Below are positions 11,459-20,685 of a stretch of 64,000 nt of DNA, in pieces. The stretch spans positions 51,236-115,235 of the forward strand of contig WHVA01000374.1 of the NCBI GenBank assembly GCA_015179125.1, read 5' to 3'. How positions within the stretch are numbered: position 1 is the stretch's first letter; each line of letters opens with the position of its first letter. The stretch is from Gautieria morchelliformis. Lineage: Eukaryota > Basidiomycota > Agaricomycetes > Gomphales > Gomphaceae. The notes under the pieces were generated by a model, which did no database searches, was not told the origin of the DNA, and saw nothing but the letters and a program-made list of their open reading frames with translations. Position numbers and translations under genes: made by a program.

Positions 11459-13301
11459 TTACCATTCAATAGGCTCTGCAGCTACTGACTCCTCATCAGA
11501 GAAGGGGGCATGAACCATCCCACTTCCAGCAGAAACATGTCCGCACGTTTCGGCATCTGAAGGGTCATCAGTACCAGAAGTGCCAGCTGGAAGCAGCATT
11601 GGGTCATCATTCCGGCCCCCCATGTAGTAAAAGCCATCCTCTGCGACTTCTCCATCTCCATGGGCGAGTTCATGAAGTCCTGGAGCCAGTTCCAAAGTGG
11701 GGCCCATGGGACCTACAACGGCATCCTCCAAGGCAGTAGGTGGGGTCAGGTTACAAACCTCACGCACTCCAGTGACCATGTTAGCATATATCTCCCATAT
11801 GCTATCATGCTCGATCCTCGGGCTCCTCATGCGAATGTATACCTGCTGAACCAGAGGTTCAAAATCTGGAGGGACGAGGTGGAATACTGGATCTTGTGAA
11901 GGCGCATAGTATGCCCGTATGTCTTCAATGGCATCCTGGGTTACTCCAACCTGGGATCCTCATGGCATTAGTTCTGGAACAAAGCGATGGACAATTGGCA
12001 TGAGATACCTTAAAATCCATGCTATCATACATGTGAGGTGCCTCGAAAATCAGTTGGGGACGCCCATGCGGCAAGATTTTATTCTTGTCAGCGCGCTTGG
12101 GGGCAGTGTTGTGAGTGTCCTTCCAGGCATCCAGTTCCGCTTGCAACCACGGAATGAATAACCAGCGGAAAATAATCTAGAGGAGATTGTCAATGAACGG
12201 TGTCAGGCTTGCATGGCACAAACTCACGCATCGAGCCGGTTGTCTGGGTCATAGAGGCCAGACTGGACTCCTTGCTCCAAGAGGTCTTCAAATCCTGGGG
12301 TGAACCGCCTCCTCAGCTGAGACCAGCTGATTTCCGGTTTGACGTTGTTGTGCTTGCGCATCCATCGATGCTGACGGGTCCCTTCTAACGATGGGTCTAG
12401 CATGTGCCGTAATGTCGTATGGGCATTTGCCACACCATAGTTCTCTGACCCTGGATCGCTTTGCGTAACCATCGGGATTCCTGAAAAAGAGTGATCAGCG
12501 ATTGGAATCTATGGAAAAAATGTGCTGAAGGCATGTACTGCCTATTCTAGAGGCCTGTTCTAAATAGTAGTGCAAGATCAGGCGCGGGTTTTTGTTTGTC
12601 CACCATACTTTCATCCATAGTATCAAACCACTGTATGGCTCGATCCCAGTGTGCAGCCACAGATTGAACCGTTTCCACTTATCATGTTGATCTATAGCCC
12701 AAATGTCATTGACCCCCGCTGCCCAGAATCGCCTTCGCTTGAGCCATTTAGCCTTGCGCTCTCGGATCCCTTCAGGCTCATACTCTTGGAAGAATTCATT
12801 TACCACCCGTCTGCATGTATATATATATATTGAGCATACTGGGGTGTAAGACAAACAAGAACCTCATACCGTGATACCTTGATATGCTCCTCTTGGAATG
12901 CATGCGTGATCATGTCCCTTGCCCCGCTTTGGGATAGCGAGATCGGACCTGGAGCAGAGCCGCAGCCGCAGTGTCCAGGGTATGTGCCTGCTGCCGAGTG
13001 CTTTCCAAACCTAGTCCCTTTCGCATTCGCTTCAGGGATGTGGGACTATGAGTTCCACGAATCAGTGTACACATAGGTGGAGGTAGGACAGCCACATACC
13101 TTAGTCCATGCCTTGTCTTGTCAATATGCCGGTCCCGAAGATGCTCGAGCATCTCAGTATCCATGAGACGCATCCGATAGTACTTCTCAATGTGGGGCGC
13201 AAGCTCATCCAGAGGGGCTGGTGGGTGTGAGCATTTCCCCCACCGGTGATGGCACAACACTTACGGCAGGGCTTGTGCTGGTTGGACCGTTTGTCTGACA
13301 T
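11459..13301 (-). CDS. Integrase-like (rve/DDE-type) transposase, multi-exon, one apparent frameshift
   Basis: The start MSDKRSNQHKPC is at 13301; short GT-AG introns follow. Later exons carry RRRFWAAGVNDIWAIDQHDKW, IEPYSGLILWMKVWW, VTQSDPGSENYGVANAHT, QLRRRFTPGFEDLL and FRWLFIPWLQAEL. The C-terminus is acidic and ends EPIEW at 11459. This pattern matches an integrase-catalytic-domain protein family common in agaricomycetes. The Asp residues in AIDQHD and TQSDPG are the likely first two catalytic acids; the third is not assigned. Near 12926 (YPKAGQG) the frame must shift by one base to rejoin the conserved downstream block (MITHAFQEEHIKVS), so this copy may be inactive. It sits between the TIRs of the 6.15-kb transposon and is its only candidate transposase. 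Confidence 0.7.
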
Positions 13302-13419
13302 CGCTGTGGATGTGCAACTTGAGCGGCGCAGGCTGTTCGAAAATCGCACGGCCATCTCAGGCCGTACGATTTTCGAACGATTTGCGCCGCTTGAGTTCCA
13401 CGTCCACATCACTGTATCC
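13297..13419. repeat. Long hairpin over the transposase start, ~57-bp arms, 6-nt loop
   Basis: The arms 13297-13353 and about 13360-13419 are inverted copies; the core TTCGAAAATCG..ACGGCC flanks the loop ATCTCA. On the minus strand, the transposase ATG (13299-13301) lies within the downstream arm. Confidence 0.85.
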
Positions 13420-13435
13420 AGTATCAGACAAGCAC

Positions 13436-13865
13436 ATGCAAAGGCAGACTTTCAGAAAAGCACACGCAGAGGCCAAGTAAGTACACTTACATTTATGAAC
13501 ACGCACGCACCGACCCTCATGAAACCCTGGCCAAAAAAACAGCGCCAAGGCAGATTTTCTGAAAAGGACGCGCAGAGGCCGCTTCAAAAGTAAGTACGCT
13601 TGCTTTTATGAACGCGCATGCACCGATCCTCATGATACCATGGCCAAAAAAACAGCGCCAAGGCAGATTTTCCGAACAGGACGTGCAGACGCCGCTTCTG
13701 CTATTACAAAGTAAGTACGCTTGCTTTTATGAACGTGCACGCACCGATCCTCATGATACCCTGGCCAAAAATAGCGCAAAGGCAGATTTTCCGAAAAAAA
13801 GTAAGTACACTTACTTTGATGAACGGGCATGCACCAATCCTCATGAAACCATGGCCAAAAAAAGG
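13436..13865 (+). repeat. ~100-115 bp tandem repeat, about four copies
   Basis: Each unit carries AAGTAAGTAC, TTTATGAACG, GCACCGATCCTCATGA, TGGCCAAAAA and GGCAGATTTTC. The units vary in length through small indels and end just before the alpha-kinase segment. Confidence 0.85.
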
Positions 13866-14655
13866 CCCACTAGATGGCTAGCAGTCATGCGGTGGCTGAC
13901 TTCACAGATGACAACCCTTCTCTATTGGTCTGCGAACGGCGGTCGTGTCCGAGCCCTCAACTTCCTGCTGGCTCCAAACGGCACCCTGTCAGTAATCCTC
14001 AGGGGACGCAGGTGTGATGGTACTGCTCACCGTGCTACGAACGGACCATCCAGCTTCCCACAACCTTTGAGGCCTGTGAGTACCCCGAGACCAGTCCCAA
14101 TCATGCTCACCTACTCACACAACCTCCGCGACCCATCACGACCAGGTGCGCGCAAGGGACAGTGCGCACGGGAACAGTTGATTGATGCCAGCCAGGGTTT
14201 GTTTCGCAAATTTGTCCACAATGGCTCTGCCAAACCTTTACCGGATTGCGGGAGCTAAGATTACAACCGGGCATGCTTCCTGTGTTTTGCGCAGCACGTG
14301 CAATGGACAAAAACAGGTGGATTGGCTTTCGTATCTGATTTCCAAGGCCTGGTTTGAAATCTCCCTAGCTGTGAAATGCTAACGTGTGTCCTTGGTAACA
14401 GGAGGCGACACTTTACTTTCAGACCCACAGATCATGACACACCCGTGAGGGCATCATTAATATGCTGAAGCTAGTGCTAACACAGATACTGTTGCTGGAC
14501 ATATTAGGGCACTGGCAGCAATCTTCAGTCAGGGGAATGTAGCAGCGGCGTTCCGATCATTTCCAGACCAACATGAGTGCAATCACTTTTGTGCTCACTT
14601 TGGACTGCTCGCCCCAGAGCCATTTGAAGAAGACACTGGGGTAGATCTGCATTAG
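13866..14655 (+). pseudogene. Alpha-kinase domain gene, cargo of the DNA transposon
   Basis: Plus-strand exons read LLYWSANGG, RKFVHNGSAKPL, then ACFLCFAQHVQWTKTGGLAFVSDFQG. After an intron comes GGDTLLSDPQIMTHP. After a second intron comes IFSQGNVAAAFRSFPDQHECN and HFCAHFGLLAPEPFEEDTG, with the stop at 14653-14655. These are hallmarks of atypical alpha-type Ser/Thr kinases (eEF2K/myosin heavy-chain kinase fold), including the His/Cys zinc cluster near the C-terminus. An in-frame TAA at 14256-14258 separates two blocks and no intron clearly removes it, so the copy is probably broken. The N-terminal lobe is incomplete. Alpha-kinases are expanded in agaricomycetes; the placement inside the TIRs suggests gene capture. 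Confidence 0.7.
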
Positions 14656-14965
14656 CACACCACCAGGGATTTTGTTTTCACCGCACACTGAATTTCACTT
14701 AGCCATATTTTCCGTGATGGCTTATAATCAACTGGACCTGATTTTATTTCACTGTACAGTTTTGATTCCACTTAGCGTACTGTTTTAATTTCTGTGATGG
14801 CTTATAATCAACCGGACCTGTTCATGTTTCATTGTACAGTTTTGATTTCACTTAGCGTACAGTTTTACATCCACTTTGCGTACATTTTAATTTCACTTAG
14901 TGATGCTTTTTGTCGTGGCTTATAACAGAGTGGCACATGTTCACATTGATCTGTAGTAGCACATG
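14556..14965 (+). repeat. Right subterminal inverted repeat
   Basis: Diverged reverse complement of 9805-10094. It starts in the last alpha-kinase exon and runs through its 3' flank, with three or more copies of the TTTTAATTTCACTTAGCGTAC-type motif. It ends AGTAGCACATG, matching CATGTGCTACT at 9805. Such reiterated subterminal motifs often bind transposase; that role is inference here. Confidence 0.75.
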
Positions 14966-15148
14966 AAAATAAATGGGGACAACAGAATGAGAATAAATGG
15001 ATATCATGCTTCCCGAATACTTTGTTCAAATTCTGGGACTGAGCGCGAATACCGAACCTTCCTGTGGCAAAGGAGGAAGTCGTCTTCTTCCCTCTCAGTC
15101 GCACCCGTGAAAAGGAGCGTGGCCTCGCTTGCCAGCTGATGTGAGTTG

Positions 15149-15545
15149 GCGTGCGGTTCACATCCACCGTCAGCCGTATGCACGTACGGTGCACGGGAAC
15201 CGCACGCACGAACGGTGCAGGCGAACCGTCCGCCCTCTGCACATGCGGTTCACGTGCACCGTCCGCCGTATGCACGTACGGTGCACAGGCACGGTGCGCC
15301 CTCCCGACATACGGTGCACTCGAACTGTACGCCATCTTCACGTACGGTTCACGTCCACCGTACGCCGTATGCACGTCCGGTGCACGTGCACCGTCGCCGT
15401 ATCCACATACGGTTCACGTCCATCGTCCGCCGTATGCACGTACGGTGCACGGGAACCGTCCCGCTGTATGCACGTATGGTTCGCGTGCACCGTCCGCTGT
15501 ATGCACGTACAGTGCATGGGAACCGCACGCATGAACGGTGAACGT
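15149..15545 (+). repeat. GC-rich minisatellite of self-complementary ~30-36 bp units
   Basis: Repeats of CCGTATGCACGTACGGTGCA and variants run through this span. The unit contains near-palindromes (GTACGTGCATAC, GGTGCACGTGCACC). Open frames of 60-170 codons on both strands come from the absence of stops in the unit, not from genes. Confidence 0.9.
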
Positions 15546-15697
15546 GACGATCGTCAAGTCTACCGTCAGAGTCGTGGTTGCTGAGGGTAGCAACGACACT
15601 GTACTAGCCGTAAAGGGCAGCGTCGCGGCCACTCCCGGGTCGAGACAAGTGTGTTCCATGGATATCTAGCTGGTGAGTATTACTCTACAGCTGTCTT

Positions 15698-15796
15698 TGG
15701 GGTCTAAGGGTTCATGCCGACCCATCCGCTGATAAATCGCGACCGACACAGTGGTGCGGCGGCTAAAAATGAAGCTGGTCAGTCCGGCTTTCCATA
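15698..15796 (-). repeat. Right 99-bp terminal inverted repeat
   Basis: Exact reverse complement of 9645-9743, followed directly by the target duplication TCACTA. Confidence 0.9.
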
Positions 15797-15880
15797 TCAC
15801 TACGTTGTATTAGAATCACCACAGATTGGTCGAGTTCTACTGCCTTGTGATAACACAAGTGATAAGCCAACAACCTTACA

Positions 15881-16130
15881 CCCTCAAACACGGTGTGGAT
15901 GTGGTTCTTCATGATGTCCCAGATCTGCGAAAGCAGAAAAAATCTGGCAAAGTCAACGCACATCACCACGCCCTGTCCCCACAAATGTGCATTCTCATCT
16001 GTATCTGTTTATCCTCCACCTCCATCGCAGAGGTTACCATCGGGGCTGAAGCACAGGCTGCGGATGTACAGGTCCCCAAGCTTTGCCATTGTAATGGCAT
16101 TGTCCACCAGCATGCTGCACGCAAGCAAGG
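15881..16130 (-). pseudogene. TUP1-like WD40 corepressor fragment, 5' piece
   Basis: The minus strand reads GDLYIRSLCFSPDGN. After an intron with acceptor CAG it reads IWDIMKNHIHTVFEG, matching the Tup1 block GDLYIRSVCFSPDGK..IWDI. The last codons run directly into the solo LTR at 15880. Upstream (above about 16130) no further Tup1 sequence was recognised, so this is a partial copy. Confidence 0.7.
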
Positions 16131-17060
16131 TGACAAAAACCATAAAACCATAAAACTAAAATGAAACTGACAAAAGAAGCAAACACTGCATCAGCCCACG
16201 CCCATACAGAAAGAGCAACTGCACCCATGCACCACATCTTCACGCCTGTCTTCATGTGGTGCAATGCGGTGTGTGCACGTGTGCATAGTATCCTGTGGGG
16301 AGGTCAGCACAGTGTGGCAGGGTGAGGGATGCACCCTTCGTGTGGTCGCGCTCCCTCCCTGTCCTTGCGCTTGCCCTCATGCTCACGGGCAGGTGTCAGG
16401 AAGAATGTGGCATCGATTGCAAACACAGAGTATGAATCATTGAGGCGATTGGCTCTGAGGTAGGGATCAATGGTTGAAGATATTGTGATAGGAGGGAGAG
16501 ATACCACTCTGGCAGACAAGCCTTCTAGTGGGTTAATGTGGGCAGCATCGTGGGTTGTGGTGGTAGAAGTAAAAGAGACAGAGTTCAAAATAAAATGAAC
16601 TTAGTAATACTACTATACAAGTAGTAGTACTAGTACCATTAGTATGAGCATTGCCGGTACATAAAAACATTTCCTAAGTTCATTTGGTGGATGTATAGCT
16701 CCCTGGATGCATTCTGGGTCGACCTCACATGGTCGAAGCACGTTTGAGAGCAAGCACTTGACCAATTGACAATAAAGCTTGTCATAGAAGATGCAGGGTA
16801 ACCACAATCCAATATCTTTGAGGTAGGACACATGGTCACATTGGATCAGGATATGTATTTGGACCGCAAACACCAAGCCCTAAAACACGGTGAATTGTGG
16901 CTGGTGGATACTGTCAGCATAAATCAGTGGCAGACTAGAGATGTAACCTGTCATTATGAACTTTAGCACACCTAAACACATTGTCACAAACACTCAGTAT
17001 CTAAGGTACTGCACACACAAACAGGAAGTATCCTATGTTGGTGCCAGCATACCCTAGCTT
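16131..17060. other. 930 bp without a recognised gene
   Basis: A minus-strand frame at 16613-16876 (CDHVSYLKDIGLWLPCIFYDK) and another at 16304-16588 look partly coding, but I do not recognise them and see no start or splice pattern that would make a gene. Confidence 0.35.
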
Positions 17061-17303
17061 ACATAGAAGATGCCAAGGTATATCTTACCATGTGCTCAAC
17101 CCATAATCATGTCCCATCCAAACCATGACATGTAGACAATAACACTTCAAACTCTGTTCCTCGTCCTCAACTCCACCAAAGGGACCAACATCCCATCCAT
17201 TGTCAAGGCGCTCTCATCTGATGCGCAAGAGACACTCATAAAGTATATATACAAAGGCATGGCTATGTCTGGATGGGGAGATGCCTCAGGAAGCGTACTG
17301 TAG
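17061..17303 (+). pseudogene. ARPC5 (Arp2/3 complex 16 kDa subunit) fragment, copy 1
   Basis: The sequence reads ..EDAK, then a 58-nt GT-AG intron (17078-17135), then TITLQTLFLVLNSTKGTN and IPSIVKALSSDAQE..YIYKGMAMSGWGDASGSVL, followed by a stop. This is the middle of fungal ARPC5. The usual C-terminal WHEKLTEVAG..GCIVRV block is missing and the 5' exons are absent. An inverted copy lies at 36550-36868. Keeping the intron shows DNA-level duplication rather than retroposition. Confidence 0.75.
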
Positions 17304-17450
17304 TGCTTCAGTGAATCCAGCATACCTCAATCATGTATCCCGCCTTCCTGTCCTGCAATTTGCCATCTGGCTCCTTTCTGTGCGATGGTCCCTCTTGCAG
17401 TTGTTTTGTTCTTAGATCAATGTAATATGGTTGGCTTAATACTTGTGTTA

Positions 17451-17665
17451 TGTAAAGGGTGTCGATCTTAGAACCTTGTATCACAAGGGCACTACAGAAC
17501 TTGACCAATGAGTGGTATTCTGAATGCTACGTAGTTACAGGTAAGAGTAAGATGCGATGGGGACCGCTGGCCGGTTCACACGCATACACTATACAGTGGG
17601 TCCCTAAGGGGCCCACTGGGATTATGAAATAACTATTGTACACGTAGATACACAGGATATTTACA
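17451..17665 (-). repeat. E1 3' LTR
   Basis: 215 bp, TGTAAATATCC...CCCTTTACA on the minus strand; pairs with 27699-27913. Confidence 0.92.
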
Positions 17666-17698
17666 CCCTCCCCCTCTATAGACAACTATAGGGGTCAA

Positions 17699-19567
17699 CT
17701 ACGACTCATAGAGGTCATCCATGAGGGAGTCCTCTAGAGTGGCCGATACGATGACATCGTTGTCGTACGGGGTCGGTGGAGCGCGTGACTCCTCCAGGGG
17801 CACCTCCGCGTCATCGGTGGTGATTGGGTGAGGCTGGTCAGCCTCACCACTAGCGGTGGTATCCGCTTGGGTGATGAGGCCAGTGTCCTCGCGGAGCATG
17901 GCCTCAACGGCCGGGTCCTCAGTCTGAGGAGGGGGCCGGAAGCGCGCCAGCTCTTGGTCGAGCTGAGCGTGAATGAGAGGTTGCAGCACCGCAGCCCTCA
18001 CATGGCTGGTCTCAATGACCTTTTGTTGGTCCTCACGGGCGGCGGCACTGAATGCCACGCCGGTGATGCTGCGTTGAACATAATGTTCAATGCATGCCAC
18101 TCGCTCGCGAGTGACCCCCGCGTAGCGGGCCAACCATCTTGCGATCTCGGCGAGGGGGATGTCGGGGCCGGCTCGGCCCTCCACAGGGAATGGGCCCGTG
18201 ATTGAGAGCCACAGGGTGGTGCTCTGAGGCGTCAGCACTTCCCTGGTGTCGATGAGGCTCGACCATTGGTCTGTCGAGCCGAATAGGTCGAGTAGCCTCG
18301 CCCTGAGTGGTGGTGCGACCCCTTTGACCCGGGGCGCAAGGGCCTTCAACCACATCCAGACGTCCATGTCGTCTAGGTTGAAGGTGCCATCCACGTTGTC
18401 GTGGATGGCGGATGGGATTCCTTCAGGGTTATGTATCCAACCCTTCAGGATGGCCGCAATATCATGCGGAGTACCGCCTGCTATCACGAGACAGTCCCTT
18501 TTGGGATTGCGAGTGCGTTGTTCGCGCTCGATGCATTTAAATACGCCGATCATCTCACACATACGCGCGAGCTGTGGCGTCTCTTTTGCCCACGCTAAGA
18601 GTTCGACGAAGCATGGTTCGTCAAGCGGGCAGACGTCGTACCATTGAGTACGACGCTGTTGGGCCTTCCCTACCGGCCGTGGTAGGAGGCCCGTCTCGGA
18701 GATCGGTGGATCTCCGAGTGGGATGAGCGTCCCCTCCCCCAGGTAGGGAGGGTGAACTGTCCCCGCTGGTGGAGGCAGGGCCACGCCAGGCCCGATGTAC
18801 TGGGCCTCGACCTGTGCTATCCGCCGTTGAAGGGCGGGGTCGTTGACAGTGTGCGACGATGACGCCGCTAGGTAAGCACTAATCGCGCTTTCCCTCGCAA
18901 TGGTTAGCCCATTGACGGTGTTGGGGGAGCCATGCAATTTCTTGCGCTTTTTCTTTGGCTGCTCTGCCAGCCGCTGTGCCCTTTCTGGGTCGTACGTCTT
19001 CCAGACGGACGAGTCTGACTCCCATCCATCTGGGACGCTGTACGCAGAGTCGGAAGGCGCGCTATGCCCTTCCATCGTTGTCGTTGTCGGGGTTGGCGCC
19101 GACAATCGGGATGCTAGTCCCGATGTTGCGTGTGCCGGCAGAGGCACCATCGCGCGAAGTGATGATGGCCCGGCCACTGGGTCCGTGGCCGGGTCATGTC
19201 GTGGCCTTTTTGAGGCAACGTGGGCCAGGGTAACCTGGAGCTGGGCTGCGCTCAGCTGTTGCTCCAGTTCCTTGATCTTGGCGTGCTCGGTTGCGAGTGC
19301 GTCGTCGCGGTCTTCGACCGTGCGTTCCAACTCCTTGACCTCTTTTTTAAGGTCGTGGATGTCCCAGAGGGGCTCTTCTCGCGTGTCACGCGCGATGCCC
19401 CTTGGGAGCCATCCCCAGGCTGCATCGACGGCGTCGCCGATGTCTTCGTCCCGCAATTTGACCTTGTGGGTGCCTGTCGTGGCCCTTAGGTGCACAGCGT
19501 AGTCCGCGCACGTTGCGCAATCGTCTGGGTGGATGATGGCGAGGGTGTCCTCCCATCCCACGATCAT
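17699..19567 (-). CDS. E1 ORF3: 622-aa protein of unknown function after pol
   Basis: An intact ORF lies between the integrase/chromodomain end and the 3' LTR, in the same direction as pol. From the N-terminus: a short Cys-containing block (HPDDCATCADYAVHL), a coiled coil at about residues 70-110 (KKEVKELERTVEDRDD, KIKELEQQLSAAQLQV), a Ser/Pro-rich linker, and a larger globular part (VCPLDEPCFVELLAWAKETP, IAGGTPHDIAAILKGW, DDMDVWMWLKALAPR). The acidic C-terminus ends DDLYES. No transmembrane or signal segment is seen, so it does not look like an envelope protein. E2 carries a degraded relative (28143-29890). An in-frame TGA at 19631-19633 separates it from a conserved upstream stretch. Function is unknown. 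Confidence 0.7.
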   Translation of the reverse strand: MIVGWEDTLAIIHPDDCATCADYAVHLRATTGTHKVKLRDEDIGDAVDAAWGWLPRGIARDTREEPLWDIHDLKKEVKELERTVEDRDDALATEHAKIKELEQQLSAAQLQVTLAHVASKRPRHDPATDPVAGPSSLRAMVPLPAHATSGLASRLSAPTPTTTTMEGHSAPSDSAYSVPDGWESDSSVWKTYDPERAQRLAEQPKKKRKKLHGSPNTVNGLTIARESAISAYLAASSSHTVNDPALQRRIAQVEAQYIGPGVALPPPAGTVHPPYLGEGTLIPLGDPPISETGLLPRPVGKAQQRRTQWYDVCPLDEPCFVELLAWAKETPQLARMCEMIGVFKCIEREQRTRNPKRDCLVIAGGTPHDIAAILKGWIHNPEGIPSAIHDNVDGTFNLDDMDVWMWLKALAPRVKGVAPPLRARLLDLFGSTDQWSSLIDTREVLTPQSTTLWLSITGPFPVEGRAGPDIPLAEIARWLARYAGVTRERVACIEHYVQRSITGVAFSAAAREDQQKVIETSHVRAAVLQPLIHAQLDQELARFRPPPQTEDPAVEAMLREDTGLITQADTTASGEADQPHPITTDDAEVPLEESRAPPTPYDNDVIVSATLEDSLMDDLYES

Positions 19568-19803
19568 CCAGTGCTCCTGGTCTACTGGAGCACGGAGAAT
19601 ATCTGCGGCCCCCTGTCTCGGGGCCGTTGCTCACGTTGTGGACGTTGACGGATCAACGTCCATCCCATCTTTGGGGGGCATCATCTTCGTGGGGATGATG
19701 GTGGTTAGCTTCCAAGAAGCGATGCGCCCTCGGAAAGATCCGAGGTAAAAATTTAACCACGCCGTGGCCGGCGTGTCACATGGTCTGCACGTGACAGATG
19801 CGT

Positions 19804-20685
19804 CTAGCGGCGTCTGGGGAGGTCGCATGGCTTGCTCACCCCCCTAAGCTCTAGATAGCTATCTAGGGCTTCAAGCTCCTTGCAGGACAACATGGGTTCC
19901 CATGTCACGTCGCCTAAGGTCCAACGGACCTGGAACTCCAGGTCCGTTGAGTTTATCCATCGATGTACGATAATCTCGTCGACGAGCCACTCCTCGTCGT
20001 CATTCGCTCCGAAGTCATAAAATGACTTGGCCTCATGATGGGGGAACAATTCGTCGTTGTTGGCCTCGTATCGCCGTACGAGGCTTGAATGGAAGACCGG
20101 TGAAATGCGACGGCTTTTCAGCTCGTCTGGAAGATCAAGGGTCACCGTCGAGGCGTTGTTGTGAGCCTCGATGACGCGGTACGGTCCGATGTACCGCGGG
20201 GCTAGTTTTCTGGCTCTTCCTTTTGGGAGAGTTAGGTTTTGTGTCAAAAGGTAGATGCGGTTGTTGGCCGCATACCTGTCGCTCGCCGTACGTTTCTTAT
20301 TTGCATGAAACGTTTGCGTCACTTGATGCTCTATGATTGCATCGTGTGCCACCATCAGGTTCCATCTTGCCTGATGCGCGAAACGGGCTACCCCCTTGAA
20401 CGGGGTATCCACGGCCATGGGGAGGTCTATCCACGGCATATAGCCGTGGTTCAGCTCGAAAGGTGCGAACCCTGTGGTCGCGCTGACGTTGCTGTTGAGG
20501 GCGACCTCAACCATTGGGCATTTCAATGCCCAATCCTTCTGATCATCTCTGACGACCGCGTGTAATATCTGGCTGATCGAGCAGTTTGCCCGCTCGGTGG
20601 CTCCATCCGTTTGGGGATGGAAGGCAGTTGACATGAGGAGCTTAGTCCCCATGAGTCGCTGTAGTTCACACCAGAAGATCGACAT
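19804..20685 (-). CDS. E1 integrase C-terminal part and chromodomain
   Basis: The frame begins MSIFWCELQRLMGTK and contains HPQTDGATERAN with the third catalytic Glu. An SH3-like block (RKLAPRYIGPYRVIE) and a chromodomain (EEWLVDEIIVHRW..FQVRWTLGDVTWEPM) follow. It is the direct continuation of the upstream pol ORF but in another frame. Comparison with E2 shows that about 17 nt (the equivalent of RLH-GVPDSI) were lost between two GACTCCAT copies near 20711-20718, which caused the break. The chromodomain marks a chromovirus-type element. Confidence 0.85.
   Translation of the reverse strand: MSIFWCELQRLMGTKLLMSTAFHPQTDGATERANCSISQILHAVVRDDQKDWALKCPMVEVALNSNVSATTGFAPFELNHGYMPWIDLPMAVDTPFKGVARFAHQARWNLMVAHDAIIEHQVTQTFHANKKRTASDRYAANNRIYLLTQNLTLPKGRARKLAPRYIGPYRVIEAHNNASTVTLDLPDELKSRRISPVFHSSLVRRYEANNDELFPHHEAKSFYDFGANDDEEWLVDEIIVHRWINSTDLEFQVRWTLGDVTWEPMLSCKELEALDSYLELRGVSKPCDLPRRR

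Larger units (their letters stand above)
9645..15796. mobile_element. DNA transposon with 99-bp perfect TIRs, transposase and alpha-kinase cargo
   Basis: The termini 9645-9743 and 15698-15796 are exact inverted copies (TATGGAAAGCCGG...). The flanks TCACTA at 9639-9644 and 15797-15802 form a 6-bp target duplication. If the ends are set one base further out, a 4-bp CACT duplication is equally consistent. The intact LTR sequence elsewhere in the window confirms the pre-insertion site. Inside are an integrase-like transposase on the minus strand (11459-13301), an alpha-kinase gene on the plus strand (about 13866-14655), an inverted partial copy of the kinase end, three tandem repeats and a nested solo LTR. 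The perfect arms suggest recent transposition. The superfamily is not established. Confidence 0.75.
9491..15880 (-). mobile_element. Solo LTR (family of elements E1/E2), split by a DNA transposon
   Basis: The pieces 9491-9644 and 15803-15880 add up to exactly 232 bp, the length of the E2 LTRs, and read TGTAAGG...ATTTACA on the minus strand. A 5-bp target duplication CCCTC flanks it (9486-9490 and 15881-15885). It interrupts the TUP1-like pseudogene inside the segment FEG/GNQQEIYSL. No internal retroelement sequence remains, so it is a solo LTR left by LTR-LTR recombination. Confidence 0.85.

Noticed and set aside
15129-15584. ORFs of 127-169 codons rich in Arg, His and Thr on both strands
   Set aside because: Artefacts of the self-complementary GC-rich minisatellite.
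16613-16876. Possible gene on the minus strand (DHVSYLKDIGLWLPCIFYDK)
   Set aside because: Looks partly coding, but no family, start, splice pattern or continuation was found, so it is mentioned only in the gap entry.
18246-19502. Plus-strand ORFs of 133 and 200 codons
   Set aside because: They lie opposite the 622-codon ORF3 of E1 and have no recognisable domain; GC-rich shadow frames.
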